Shown: in pieces, positions 12,213 through 23,640 of the stretch
Numbering within the stretch: the first letter of the stretch is position 1
Layout of the letters: every line of letters begins with the position of its first letter
Assembly (NCBI GenBank): GCA_028015205.1
Contig: JAPWFG010000025.1
Location: 62,001-126,000, forward strand
Reading direction: 5' to 3'
Length of the DNA: 64,000 bases
DNA from: Mytilisepta virgata
Taxonomy: Eukaryota; Mollusca; Bivalvia; Mytilida; Mytilidae
The notes under the pieces: model-generated
Seen by the model: only the letters and a program-made list of their open reading frames with translations
Database searches by the model: none
What the model was told of the DNA's origin: nothing
Program-made: the position numbers and the translations under genes

Positions 12213-13758
12213 TAAATATCATAGAATTATTTTACTTTTGTATGTTATGCGCAGTAAACATCCGTGCTCTGTCTGCCTCAACGACCAATTTTTTATCATG
12301 TGAATGATTCAGTTTTATTTACACTACTTTAAACAGAACAAAATTGACTTAAAACTATTATATAATAACAGAATACATGTACATGTCAGAAATAAGCGAG
12401 AACCATAAGTTTCAAAACTTAATTATCATTTCATACATTGTAGGATCCACTCACTTCATTCATCAAAGAGTTAGATAACAAGGAAAAGAACACTAACCAT
12501 AAATCAGGCCAAGGTAGTATTTATTCCATATAAATAATCTTAACATGTAATCAATATAACTAAACATCACGGGCACATGTTCTAACAGAATATGTTACAT
12601 TGCATTTGGATCTATATTTACATAGTATATCGAATGTTGTACATATATATATTACAACTGCCTTACTGAAAAGAGGAAAACATTCTCATGTTACATGCTA
12701 GTGTTTTTTGCTTTAAGTATTAAAAAAAAATGTACAGCAGGGTTCAGTTCTAAACTCTATTTATATCCTCCATAAACATTCATTTCAAATGGCACTTTTA
12801 GAACCGTTTATAACAGGGTGTTCACGTTCTGGACAGTTGACCACCTATATGTTTAATAATTATAAATGAGAGTTCTACCCTAGAACCTTTTATAACAATT
12901 CTGTCAAGGAGAATTTATGACTGTTTACTTAGTTGTCCAATATTAATACTAGCTTTTTGAGACAACTCGTAGAATTTGAAATTAAAAACATTACCGACAA
13001 AGAAATAAATTTATGAAATTTTATAAATTTGATACATCCATTATCAAGAATTTTATGATTTCACTTATTGCAGAATCTTAAAAGTCAGCATTTTGGCATA
13101 CTACAACAACTTACAGAGTAAAAACCTACACATTGCAGCTGTTCAGAAAAAAAGTTTTGGTAGTTTATGAAATTAGAACATCAAAATTATAAGAAATAAG
13201 AAAATTAAAACTTGTTGCGATACCTTACCGATCAACTTAATGGATATTTTATTTTGTAGTGATATTTTTATGATCACAAAAAGTAGAATTTCACTCCTAA
13301 TGAAAAGAAAATCTATTTTTTACTAATTTAAAAGGTTCAAAATCTGAAGAATTTGGATACTGTTAATACCCCATTCGTTCGACAATGTTGACAGTGGCCT
13401 ATACTCTCAGTCTATACTACTTTAAAATTGAACATGATAAAAAGGTTAAAAGCAACAGCTAGCTTTTATAATTAAAGAAATTTACTAGATTTTTAATTTT
13501 CACATATTAATTGATTTTGTTTTGTATGTCAATCGGAAATCAAAAATTACGTCTGCATACCTATTTGGAGGCCTCAGGCTGGGATGCAGTATTGGATAAC
13601 TTTTAAAAAATAAAGTCTACATTGTTTGTGTATAAGTGTCGGCAATGAAAGACATTTGTTGTCAATGTTTCCTGTCGCTGGCCTCTGCACGTGTATAATG
13701 CTATCAAACCGCGTGAATTGTGGGTAGGATTGGCACGATTTTGAAATTGCTACACAAC
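12213..13758 (+). promoter_or_regulatory. Region upstream of the BEN gene
   Basis: No exon is seen. The proximal 80 bp contain a palindromic E-box CACGTG at 13688-13693, about 65 bp before the start codon, and a locally higher G+C content. No TATA box is placed with confidence. The rest is AT-rich and unassigned. A promoter role is inferred from position only. Confidence 0.3.
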
Positions 13759-13932
13759 ATGGCCAGTAAAATTTTGGGTTTGTTTATTTGGATTCATGAC
13801 GATCCTAATAAAGAAAATGTGTTGAACTTGTCAAATATTACGACACCAAGAAAAAGCTTTGAAGACTATGCCATAGGAGATCTTGTGAAAGCAATGTGCC
13901 CAGGATTTGCGATAGCAGCGGGAAGATTGCCG
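13759..13932 (+). CDS. BEN gene exon 1
   Basis: 58 codons from ATG to the donor CCG|GTAAGT, ending in phase 0. An in-frame GTG lies further upstream, but the ATG with A at -3 and G at +4 is the better start. The peptide contains KILGLFIWIHDD and SFEDYAIGDLVKAM. Confidence 0.75.
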
Positions 13933-16900
13933 GTAAGTTTATATATATGCATACAGCTAATAACATATGAATACCTTTTGATATCTGATAAATAAAGTAG
14001 CCAACAGTTAAAAGAAACTAGAAAAAAATATTATTTTTTACTGTTACTAGGGAGGTCAGAGTAGGGCCGCCATTGTGCTAATATGCATTTTCAGCAGAAA
14101 TTTGATGAAACTATTCAGTCATCAAAAAGGAAGGGAATTAAAATATAAATTATGATCATAATGTTTGTAAATAATGAAAACTATGTCTTAAGATTACATT
14201 AAAGCTGTTTTTGTAATAAATACGCTTATAAAAATGTGTTTATTGTTGTTCATTTGAATGCCCTATTTGTCGCTTTGCTACCTTTGAGGTTAAAATGGCA
14301 CCGTCCATTTTGACGCCTATACTATAGGTATTTTCCAACGACCAGAGACAGATGTTGCTGAAATAGAATTCTATAAATAAAAATACCAATCGAAAGAGGA
14401 ATAACTAAATTTTGATTGGCTGGGTCCGTTTAAGGGGAAATCCTGTCTTTTGCCGCCTTGCATTTGAAAAGAAAACTTGCCAGGGAAGTTTTTCTATTAA
14501 TTTGGACAATTCGGACAAAACGAGATGATTTACTTTCAGTTCAATATTTCCTCTTCAAATAAAAATCGCTTCAAACATGGTTTATAATCAGCAACTTTTG
14601 TTTTCAGATCGATATATGCCATGCACATGCAGGCTTATCAAGAAATTTCCGCGGAACAGTCCATTCGTCGTTGGGCGGAAGGGGAGCTGGGTCAGCAGGG
14701 TAATGTTTTGAGGACCAAAAATTGACTTGGTATGTTTTATGTTCACATTAAAACTAAATCGGGTGGTTTTGATCTAATTACTTAAACTTCCAATTAATGT
14801 TTTCACTCCAGAATGGTTGTAAGAAACATCCTATTTCTATGTAAACTACGGCTAAATTGGACTCGTCTGGACATTTTATTTTAAGATTGAGATTGCGATG
14901 CAATCGTTGATTTTGGTAAATTCTTAACCGGTGTGACAGAAATGATTTTTTAGACATAGTTAATCAGCATAAATTACATTAAATTGATTTTTGTCGAGCC
15001 TTCGACTTTTGTCGAAAAAGCGAGACATAGCGATCCTACATTCCGTCGTCGTCGTCGGCGGCGTCCACAAATATTCACCCTGTGGTTAAAGTTTTTGAAA
15101 TTTTAATAACTTTCTTAAACTATCCTGGATTTCTACCAAACTTGGACAGAGGCTTGTTTATGATCATAAGATAGTATCCAGAAGGAAATTTTGTAAAAAA
15201 AAAATTCCAGTTTTTCCGTATTTTACTTATAAATGGACTTAGTTTTTCTGCCAGGAAACATTACATTCACTCTGTGGTTAAAGTTTTTAAAATTTTAATA
15301 ACTTTCTTAAAATATCCTGGATTTGTACCAAACTTGGACAGAAGCTTGTTTATGATCATAAGATAGTATCCAGATGTAAATTTTGTAAAATAAAAATTCC
15401 AGTTTTTCTGTATATTACTTATAAATGGACTTAGTTTTTCTGCCAGGAAACATTACATTCATTCTGTGGTTAAAGTTTTCAAAATTTTAATAACTTTCTT
15501 AAACTATCCTGGATTTGTACCAAACTTGGACAGAAGCTTGTTTATGATCATAATATAGTATCCAGAAGTAAATTTAGTAAAAAAAATAAATGGTAAATAG
15601 CAGTTAACATATACTTGTAATAACTTAAATGGATTAGTCAAATTGTATATAATTCATATAGAAACCAGCCTTCCAGTTCTAATGGTTCAAAGATTTAGGG
15701 GAAAAAATATTTTTGAAATGTATTTTTTGTATTTTTAACAAAAAAAATCATCCATCTTTCTATTGTGTTTATAAAGTTTTTAACAAGGCCATCCATAAAA
15801 AAATTGTTGGTTTGCTGTTTCCCGACCCACCCTGACCAAAATCAAGCCCCAAACAAAAATGTAATCAGTGTTTTTGGACAAATTAAGTATGTTTAGCTAT
15901 TAGTAGCATGTTTTTACAAATACAGTAAAACCTGTCTTGAGAGACCACCCCTTCTGCCAAGCAAAAGTGGTCTCTCAAGACAGGTGGTCTTTCATAAGAG
16001 GTCAGTCCAAAAAATCAATCAACCAATCAATAAAAGTAATGAACCAGAACCAGAACTGAGAAACTGACATTTACTGTTAATCCCTTTAGACATGTGTCCA
16101 CCATATCTTTTATATTTGATAAATGCGCTAGACTTAATATTGTAACGACTCTTAAAACTGTCAAGCCACCCATTGGAAGCTGTAAAGTCATCATGCCACA
16201 TTTCTAGAGAAACAATGATTGCTTTCTCCTGAATCAATTTTCCAGTTATAGGAATGTTTTTACTTCGCGCTGAACAAAACCAGTTCCATACACGTTCGTT
16301 TAAATCACCATATAACATTCCTCTAGCTTTAACATACTTTCGTTCCGACTGAAAACCATTTTGTTATTAATCTGTTTTATTATTGTCCTTTTCTTTAATT
16401 ATACTTTGGATTTGGGTCTTCCCAACTCTAAAATGTTGTGAGCACTTTCACCCTTTTCACTTTTTTCAATCACGGCAATTCGATCTTGAAGCGTCAAAAC
16501 TTTCTTATTTAATAGCTGAAGCCATTTTGTCAAACACTCTTTATCTACTGAAAACTTTTACAAACTGACACTTTTTAATTTAACTTATTAAATCTACTCA
16601 TCTGTCTCTTAATCACCCCAGGCCTAAATTAATTAGATCAATTTATATGTAAAATTGATTAAAATGTTCGTTTTTGGAGTAAACGATGATTCGTAGGAAC
16701 CCTCAAGAGAGATCACGAATGATAATCAACAGACTGTAACCAAACAAATCACTTGTGTAAAATGTAAAAATAACTTTTATTAAAAATTGATACGCCCCCA
16801 AAGATCTTACATTTTTAGTCCATGGATCAATTAACTAAATAAATTGAACGAATTTACTTTGGTCGTTCAAAACAGGTACAAATATGTTTTTGGTACTGAA

Positions 16901-19900
16901 AATAGTGGTCGTTGGTCGCGTTTGACAGGTGGTCGTCCACGGGGGTGCTTTTATTAGAAAAAAACGTCCGTGCAGCAAAAAACCAGTCGTTAAAGCCAGG
17001 TGGTTGTTTATAGAGAGGTCACTTCAGTCAGATTTTACTGTATAGGCTTTTTGGTATTTTTGAAGAAAAGAAAAAAAATTGCGTACTTGCCTACCCATTT
17101 CTCAAATTGTGGGTTGGGATACAGCAAACCAGCCATGTTAAAGGACGGCCTGAAATGTCATTTTCACCAATCCTATAATCTGATGTAAACGATACAAAGT
17201 TTTGTATCAGATGCAGTTGTATCATTTTCTTCTTTCTACTAAATACACCCATTACATGTATAGAAATCTTTTTTCTTGTAGGCCAGCATCAGATATAGTG
17301 GGGGATAACTTGAGGCTTGTCTCTGGAAATGAACAACCATCAGAATTACATGGATTTCAGATACCAGTAGTCAGGACTGTAGCTCAGACAGTAACTGCCC
17401 ATGCCTTGTAAGGGTAAAGGGTCTGGAAGAGCAAATCAAGTCATTTCATAGTTCTATTGGAGTGCTGTTTCACAGACTGGGACAGGCTGAAAATTCACTA
17501 TCCTGGTCATGGAACTATAATATAAGTAATATGGTTTGTACTTCTATATAAGACCAACAGATATGCAGATTCAACAGTAATGCTGAGCCTTGTATTATTT
17601 TAAAAAATACACAAGTCTAGAAACACAAAGATACTAAAGTTTAGGGTGCATACAATGAATGATTCATGTTCACTCAAAAAATTTTTTTAAAAAGGGCAAA
17701 GGAATGAAAAAAAAATAGGAGTATTGTACGTTGTTGTAAAACATTATACACCTATACCTTCCGGAGGAGAAAATATTGATTGATTGAATGGTTGCTTAAT
17801 AACTATATTCAGGCTAAAATTTTGACTGTCATTCTATATTTTATAATATTAATAATTGGGTAAAAAAATTTCACATCAGTAAAAAATTTATATTGGTTTG
17901 TACATGTATTTTTTAAATAAAACTCTTTCCTATGAAATATATGGTTTCCTCAGTAAACAGGTATCTGGTACTCTGATTCACTTCTGGTTACATTTAGTTT
18001 CAGGCATTTGATCCAAAATCAGACAAACTGAGAAAAAATGCACAGAAAATACTAATGGAAGAACCTGTGAAATACCAGATTAGTGTAAGAGTAACGAAAA
18101 TAAAACCGACATGAAAACTGAAACACAGTGCACAGAAAAAAAAAGCATACAGTAAAAGTGAGGTAAAAGTAAGTACTTAAATTAAAATCTAAATAATACT
18201 AATGCTTTAATTTTGAGCATTAATTTAAAAAAATAGAATCAATTATGAATTAGTCCATTGTTGACGATAGCTATAAAATGCAATCAGCTGATTATTGATC
18301 AAAATCGTTACGAGTTCAAGATGAATTCCTAGTATTGTCTGATAAGTGATAAAGTCTGAGAAACCTGAAAAAATCAAGATGAACGATGTCATTTTTTTTG
18401 TGTGGAAAATGCGAAAATGGTGACTGCCAGCAGAAACCCTGATCCTGCACCTTGTGTACCCCTTTATTTGATAAAAGTTGAAAATGCCAAAATGTATATA
18501 AGTTACAAATTAATGTTAATCTTTCAGGCTGGTCCAAGTCTTGAAGTTGAAAATGACATTAATTTAGAAGAGCATGTTTCTGAGGTAAGAAATTCAAATG
18601 AAGTATTTAGAAAAAAAGCAAATCATCAATATACAAGACAACAGTACAAATATGAACAATCACCCAAAAAAAGGGGGGGGGGGGGGGAGCAAGACAACCT
18701 GTCCTACAAAGGATTGCATCTCCTGCTCCATACATGGCACCCATAGAGAAGTCCCATATATCTAAAGCCAAAAGAAGCAACAGAGACTCACAAAATACAT
18801 CAATATAATGGTATTTGTTGGTAAAAGTGAGAAAAGCAATTCATTCAATATTAAGCTGTTGTACAGAAAATGTGGCCAAACTATGGTAACGGTGTGTTGC
18901 TAAATTGTCATCTGTCTGATTGAACACAATATTTTCAATGCATCTTGAATATGTCATTTTTCTACAATTATTTATAAAATCCAAGGAAATCAAGCAAAAT
19001 TTATTTTTAAGAAAAGTATTTTAGTTTATTTTAAAGCCAAAATTGGCGAATCAGAACCATCAGGTACATAAGTACAATCTATCCTTTAAAAATCAATGTA
19101 TTTAAAAAGTAAGCTTTCCTTCATTCTATTTTATTTTTGTTACAGGAGCCTCTAGTGAGTCAATCAAAAGAAAAAAAAAATATTTTATATAATGGACTTT
19201 TACAGGTATGTGTATAATTTTTTTTGTGTGAATTTGCTTTTACATGTAGTGTCTAATTCCTTTGTATGTACATTGTTACACATTTAAAGTTAAATTGCTA
19301 CTTTAGTTAGTTAAAATAATGTATCATGTGTCAGTAGCTAAAATAATGTATCATGTGTCTTTTTTCATGGTTATCTGATTTTTTTCAGTTTTTGCTTAAA
19401 ATAGTTTTAAAAATAGGTTTTTGGAAAGTGAAAGGTTCTTTACATAAGAATGACCAGGATACTGAAGTATATTTTCAATACAGGATGGATAATAAATGTT
19501 AAGTGATGTCAGGAATTCCATCATTTTGTACTTTTTAAATGAAAATTGTGATTTTTATCACAGAGTCAACTAGAACAAAAAATTGCTGAGGTAGAGAACT
19601 ATAAAAAAGCATTGGTGCGCCTGTTTAGGCTGATGTATACAAAAGAGGAATGTGAAGGAAGATCACTAACTGGACCCATGTCTAAAAATGGCACAAAAAG
19701 ACCTGCCCTGGAGGACATTGACAAACTGGACATTTTGAGAAGTATATGATATTATTTATTTACTCTTGCAATAACATTCAGATCATTATAGTCTTCTATT
19801 TATCATTATGAGTTTTGCAGTATTATGGGACAAATGTAGAGTAAATCCCATATGAAAAGAAGTATTTGAAAGAACAAGACAAACACAAGTGGAAATCAAA

Positions 19901-20308
19901 ACAGAAAAAACAAAAGCTCAGACACCACAAACACACACTTAAAATCAGGAGCGGAACCAGGTGCTCCTGTAGGATTGGCATTGATAGCACATATCACGAC
20001 CATAGAAAAAGAAAATTGTGGTAGGCATGACAAAACTTAAATTAACACATTTATAAAACATTCAGGTGGGAAAAAAACTCCCTGTACAAAAAAGGAATCA
20101 AATGAAATAACACAAGAAGTTGTAAACTTATGGATTTTAAAGCCATATTAAACATTTTTGTAAAGTTTAGTTTATGAAAGTGTGGATTATTTATATATTG
20201 CAACTTTTTTTAATTTTTTTTGCAGTTATCATAAAGAGTAAATGGGATTTTGTGACACCAAACATGGTGAATGCAGTTTTGAGGGATTTACTGAAGCCAT
20301 GTTGTTAA
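13759..20308 (+). CDS. BEN domain-containing protein, seven exons
   Basis: The gene model joins seven GT-AG exons: 13759-13932, 14608-14699, 17282-17390, 18528-18584, 19146-19205, 19564-19741 and 20226-20308. They total 753 nt and encode 250 aa, with phases that agree at every junction. The N-terminus (residues 1-58) resembles the module of lineage-expanded invertebrate BEN proteins that starts with a short hydrophobic/aromatic strand (LGLFIWI). The middle is low in recognisable domains. Exon 6 begins with a short charged helix (SQLEQKIAEVENYKKAL) and runs into a BEN domain: LFRLMYTKEECEGRSLTG, then RPALEDIDKLDILR, finished by exon 7 (WDFVTPNMVNAVLRDLL) just before the stop. BEN domains bind DNA and recruit chromatin repressors, so a nuclear role is likely. 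The start ATG has a good context (ACAACATGG). Exons 2 and 3 are the least certain. No polyadenylation signal was placed. Confidence 0.75.
14608..14699 (+). CDS. BEN gene exon 2 (tentative)
   Basis: The acceptor is TTTTGTTTTCAG and the donor CAGG|GTAATG. The 92 nt link exon 1 (phase 0) to exon 3 (needs two bases carried over). All three frames are open, so the frame is chosen only by its neighbours. It encodes a Gly/Arg/Ser-rich stretch with no domain I recognise. Confidence 0.5.
14992..15600 (+). repeat. R2 repeat (GTCGAGCCTTCGAC family) with three tandem modules
   Basis: It starts with a hairpin-forming GTCGAGCCTTCGACTTTTGT, then GCGAGACATAGCGATCC and a GTCGTCGTCGTCGGCGG tract. The tract is followed by about 190-bp modules with CTGTGGTTAAAGTTTT starting near 15080, 15272 and 15462. 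The third module is cut short. It lies in the second intron of the BEN gene. It has the same plan as R1 but an unrelated sequence. Confidence 0.7.
15923..17040 (-). mobile_element. pogo/Tigger-like DNA transposon remnant
   Basis: TA lies outside both ends (15921-15922 and 17041-17042). The termini are CAGTAAAACCTGTCTTGAGA and, inverted, CAGTAAAATCTGACTGAAG, which suit the pogo/Tigger branch of Tc1/mariner. A second inner hairpin TGTCTTGAGAGACCAC/GTGGTCTCTCAAGACA follows the left end. The - strand holds broken transposase pieces (see 16019-16600). The element is 1118 bp, so most of the catalytic region is missing. Confidence 0.75.
16019..16600 (-). pseudogene. Broken pogo-type transposase: psq and CENP-B DNA-binding domains
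   Basis: Reading the - strand, about 16318 to 16100 encodes VWNWFCSARSKNIPITGKLI and then LEMWHDDFTASNGWLDSFKS. This matches the CENP-B-type helix-turn-helix of Tigger/pogo transposases. Upstream on the same strand (about 16570-16380) is a degraded psq-type helix-turn-helix with FRVGKTQI, carrying stop codons and frame changes. The DDE catalytic domain is absent. It cannot make a working transposase. Confidence 0.7.
17282..17390 (+). CDS. BEN gene exon 3
   Basis: The acceptor is CTTGTAG and the preferred donor ACA|GTAACT, which keeps the frame into exon 4. A stronger-looking donor (CTT|GTAAGG, ending at 17407) would break the frame with exon 4. Only one frame is open; it contains DNLRLVSGNEQPSELHGF. 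Confidence 0.6.
17391..18527 (+). other. BEN gene intron 3
   Basis: AT-rich intron with no recognisable repeat. An open frame at 18402-18746 reads straight through the end of this intron and exon 4 and past its donor, so it is not evidence for a longer exon. Confidence 0.5.
18528..18584 (+). CDS. BEN gene exon 4
   Basis: 19 codons between ATCTTTCAG and GAG|GTAAGA, phase 0 at both ends. The peptide is acidic (LEVENDINLEEHVSE). Confidence 0.65.
19146..19205 (+). CDS. BEN gene exon 5
   Basis: 20 codons between TTGTTACAG and CAG|GTATGT, phase 0 at both ends. The exon is lysine-rich (SQSKEKKN) and could be a skipped cassette without changing the frame. Confidence 0.6.
19564..19741 (+). CDS. BEN gene exon 6: main part of the BEN domain
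   Basis: The acceptor is TTTATCACAG and the donor AGAA|GTATAT. 59 codons plus one base. It encodes the pre-BEN helix and the bulk of the BEN domain, including LFRLMYTKEEC and KRPALEDIDKLDIL. Confidence 0.85.
20226..20308 (+). CDS. BEN gene exon 7: end of the BEN domain and stop
   Basis: The acceptor follows a T-rich tract (TTTTTTTGCAG). The single carried base plus two completes an Ile codon. The exon encodes KSKWDFVTPNMVNAVLRDLL and stops at TAA 20306-20308, right where BEN domains usually finish. Confidence 0.85.
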
Positions 20309-20680
20309 AAGTGACTTTAAACATTTCGTTTCTTTATAAAGGCAGTGCAAAAATATACCAAAGTTCTTGTTTCTATTGTATTTATCATATTTTGTCCTAT
20401 GAATCATCAAGTAAAAGTTAGAATGGTCGTTTTTGGTTGTTTGAAGTTGTTATATACTTTCAATGCAGGGGGTTTTATTAACCAGTAAGAGATTTTAGAA
20501 GACCTTACTGAACTGTGTATGAAAAAAAACAAAACATATTCAATAATACCCATGTAGGTCAATGCACCTAGTCTTTTCATGCTAATAACCAGAGCTTGGT
20601 AAAAAGGATTTGATTCTGCCAAATTGTACATATAGGGTACCCAATTGTCACTAAGGTTGACTAAGCAATACATTTTGAAT
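20309..20680. other. BEN gene 3' flank
   Basis: Probable 3' UTR and spacer. No AATAAA is seen close to the stop. The - strand open frame at 20407-20781 has no domain and overlaps palindromic repeat sequence. Confidence 0.4.
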
Positions 20681-20893
20681 GGAAAACAATGGAAAAATGT
20701 CCATGGAATTCCATGGAAAATGCTTATGGATGGAAATATTACTTTTTGTTTTTTGTTTTTTTTTTGTACATGGAATTCCATTCATTGTTTCCATGGAATG
20801 CAATGGAAAATCTAGGGATGGGTTCCAGGCTGACAGTCAAGATGGACATAGTCCAGGTGAGTGAAACAGTCTCCTGGGAGCCTCTAGTTTCAA
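20681..20893 (+). repeat. CCATGGAATTCCATGG palindromes and an R1 3' end
   Basis: Degenerate units of ATGGAATTCCATGGAAAATG repeat around 20675-20815, including the 16-bp palindrome CCATGGAATTCCATGG. They are followed by a diverged R1 terminus (CCAGGTGAGTGAAACAG, then GCCTCTAGTTT). The rest of that R1 copy is not recognisable. Confidence 0.5.
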
Positions 20894-22012
20894 ATATACA
20901 TAATTCTCCTCCATGTACATTTTAAATATGTCCAAAAATATTCTGAAAAGCTTAATAAATTTAGGTTAAAGCTGTAGGAATAGTTGATTACACAAAATAG
21001 ATACCCTGCCTGTCTGTCCAACATTCACCAAGTGCACAAAAAGGCAAGCGTTCAGCCTCTTAAAACAAGTAGAACTCTCACAAAAAAAAAAAACAAAAAA
21101 AAACCAACCACCCCCACCTTCTTATGACCGTTTGTTTTTTCTAAATATTTTTAAGCGTATGATCTGAAATTAAATGTATCGTTACAAAAAAGAAAACACT
21201 TTCCATGTCTATTACAGCCATTTTTACCTTGACAATGAACTTGTCGCATCAAAATTGAATATTATTCTTTCTCTCATGGAAGTTACACTAAAGTGCCAAA
21301 AGTAGGCCATTATTTAACAGAAGATTTTGGCACAAAAGTCTAAATTACATGTAATCTTAAAGGTTATATGAAACTGAAGTGATAGTTACCATGCAATTAT
21401 CAAATTGATGTGATGTCACTAAAAAGTGCCTTAAGAGGTATTTCTTACATGGTGTCTATTTCCCTTTTGTTCAATATAGAATGTGAAATTAGATAAGTAT
21501 TATAGATATCTTGTGTACATGTGTAAGACCGGAATAAATACATAATTTTTCTCAATTTATGCAATAGATATGTAATTTGATGTAGATTAACTAGACTCAT
21601 TTCACTGATATATGTACCTTTTTATCCAATTCATGATCGGGAAGATATAAAAATAGAATTATCTCTTAATCGACGATTACATGCATTTTGTTAATTTCGT
21701 CTGGAAGTATAAATCACAAAATGAAAAACCAAGTATTTTCCAAAAAATTATTAACTTAGATATTATAGGTCCTTCGTGACCTAAAAAATGGCAATAGAAA
21801 TGATATCACCAAGATTGATTCATAAAATCTGCGGTCCTCAACTTCTTTTGTTGAGTATAAATAATATGGAAAGTTGTCTTATTGGTGTAATACCAGTATC
21901 CTTAAATTTTTTTTTATATAAAACCTGCATTCAATGGAAGCATTCTAGATGTTTTTAATTTAATAATTGACAATCAATTGACCAGGTAAATGATTTATTT
22001 CTTTCTATCTAG
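20894..22012. other. Unannotated spacer or intron
   Basis: It contains an A-rich tract near 21080 and no supported exon or repeat. It lies between the BEN stop and the next + strand exon. Confidence 0.5.
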
Positions 22013-22297
22013 GAAAGATGAGATTCCAGGCATTGAGTGCAAATTATTTACCAAAGAATTCACCTGGCTACTGGATTGAGTGCAGTGGATTTCCAATGGA
22101 CACTGCTTTGGGAACAATCAAAAAATTTGACAGTGTTGTCATAGAAGTAAAACAGGCCTCAGATACCAGTTTTCGACCACTGGTTGCAACAAAAGGGCAT
22201 TCAACTATTTGGAATAGTAAGATCAAATGGCCACATAAATTACATGGTCAAAGTCTGGGGAGAGGATATTCTTACTCAGAGGGAAAGTTTAGCAAGT
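22013..22297 (+). CDS. Exon A of an unrecognised protein
   Basis: The acceptor is TTTCTATCTAG and the donor AAGT|GTAAGT. The 285 nt are open in one frame, with two leading bases and one trailing base (phase 1 at both ends). The peptide contains GYWIECSGFPMDTALGTIKK, then FDSVVIEVKQASDTSFRPLV, then KWPHKLHGQSLGRGYSYSEG. It looks beta-rich and has no signal peptide or membrane segment. An ATG at 22018 could be the start if the exon begins in 5' UTR; otherwise an upstream coding exon must end in phase 1. BEN exon 6 does so, giving a possible alternative splice. I do not recognise the family. Confidence 0.7.
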
Positions 22298-22985
22298 GTA
22301 AGTATAGTTGGATACAATATACAGAGGATTACGTTTGATAAACTATTGACTTAATGAGGATCATAAAAAAGATAAAAAAATTAAGTGTCGTTAATATTTT
22401 GGGCTCATGATAAAATGAACGAATTGTCTCACGTTTAATGCACAAGAGGTTCAGGTATCAAAATTTCTGTAAAACATTAACTTATATTTTAATTTTTTCA
22501 TTCTCAATGAAATTATTTTTCTGATAATAAAAATATTGGTTTTTATATGAAATTCAATGTAATTTACAGTATATGACTGGGAAAGCAATGGCACTTTATA
22601 GAATTAACACAAGAAAGCTTGTTTGAAGAATGCCACACTTCCTGCATGCTTAAGACCCCTTCTGTAGATTTCGAAGAAGAGTAGGCTAATGGCCGTTACA
22701 GAAGGTTAAATCTGACCCTACCCAATGATTCGCCCATTTATAGTGGCAGTCAAAACTGGTTTACCTTTGTGTTCTGTCCACTCCTATTTGAATTGTGTCT
22801 GATAAATTGTTGAACTGGTTCTCGTCCCAAAGAAGCATGATTAAATATTTGCCACTGGACGTTAAGAAAACAACAAACAACAACAAAATTAAAACGGTAA
22901 AAGATTATATTTTACCATGAAAGAATATTGCTTGATTCAAATTCTCACCGTACGCTTGTCCATCGTATAAAATAGGTTTGTCAAA
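22298..22985. other. Unannotated part of the large intron
   Basis: Contains ordinary AT-rich intronic sequence. No exon or repeat pairing is seen. Confidence 0.5.
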
Positions 22986-23640
22986 CGTTACCCAGCAGAC
23001 ATTTGACATTGTATTAACATCAGCTAGATGTCAGACCCTGACGTTGCACCTATGTTAGATTTTGATTGGATATGAAATTTTTTAGACATCAGAATCTGAT
23101 GTCCACCCAACGTCTTGACATACGTCCATTCAACGTCTGTACAAAGTCGTTACAACATCAGTACAACGTTGGTACAACATCAGGTCAACCAGCATGATGA
23201 AACTAAATAAGGATGTTCCACGTCTGTACAACGTCGTTACGACATCAGTACAACCAGCATGATGAACCTAAATAAGGATGTTTCACGTCTGTACAACGTC
23301 GTTACAACATTAGTACAACCAGCATAATGAACCTAAATAAGGATGTTCCACGTCTGTACAACGTCGTTACAACATCAGTACAACCAGCATAATGAACCTA
23401 AATAAGGATGTTCCACGTCTGTACAACATCGTTACGACATCAGTACAACCAGCATGGTGAACCTAAATAAGGATGTTTCACGTCTGTACAACGTCGTTAC
23501 AACATCAGTACAACCAGCATAATGAACCTAAATAAGGATGTTTCACGTCTGTACAACGTCGTTACAACATCAGTACAACCAGCATAATGAACCTAAATAA
23601 GGATGTTCCACGTCTACAACATCATAACAACAACCATTAA
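22986..23640 (+). repeat. 65-bp tandem repeat in an ACGTC/ACATC-rich element
   Basis: About seven units of 65 bp run from about 23140 to 23625. Each contains CCACGTCTGTACAACGTCGT followed by CATCAGTACAACCAGCAT and AATGAACCTAAATAAGGATG. Units differ by only a few bases. The leader (22990-23140) has looser versions of the same hexamers (ACGTTG, ACATCAG, ACGTCT). No protein is encoded, and the period is too long and regular for a coding array. Confidence 0.85.

Noticed and set aside
17282..17407. Alternative end of BEN exon 3 at the stronger donor CTT|GTAAGG
   Set aside because: It would leave two bases, and exon 4 then meets a stop after about 13 codons. The ACA|GTAACT donor keeps the frame.
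18402..18746. A longer exon around BEN exon 4
   Set aside because: The frame reads through a good acceptor and a good donor and then into a G run. The splice sites define a 57-nt exon.
20407..20781. A 124-codon open frame on the - strand
   Set aside because: It overlaps the palindromic word cluster and lies antisense to the BEN gene flank. No domain is seen.
23140..23625. A CRISPR-like array
   Set aside because: The unit is a plain 65-bp tandem repeat without distinct spacers, in animal intronic DNA.
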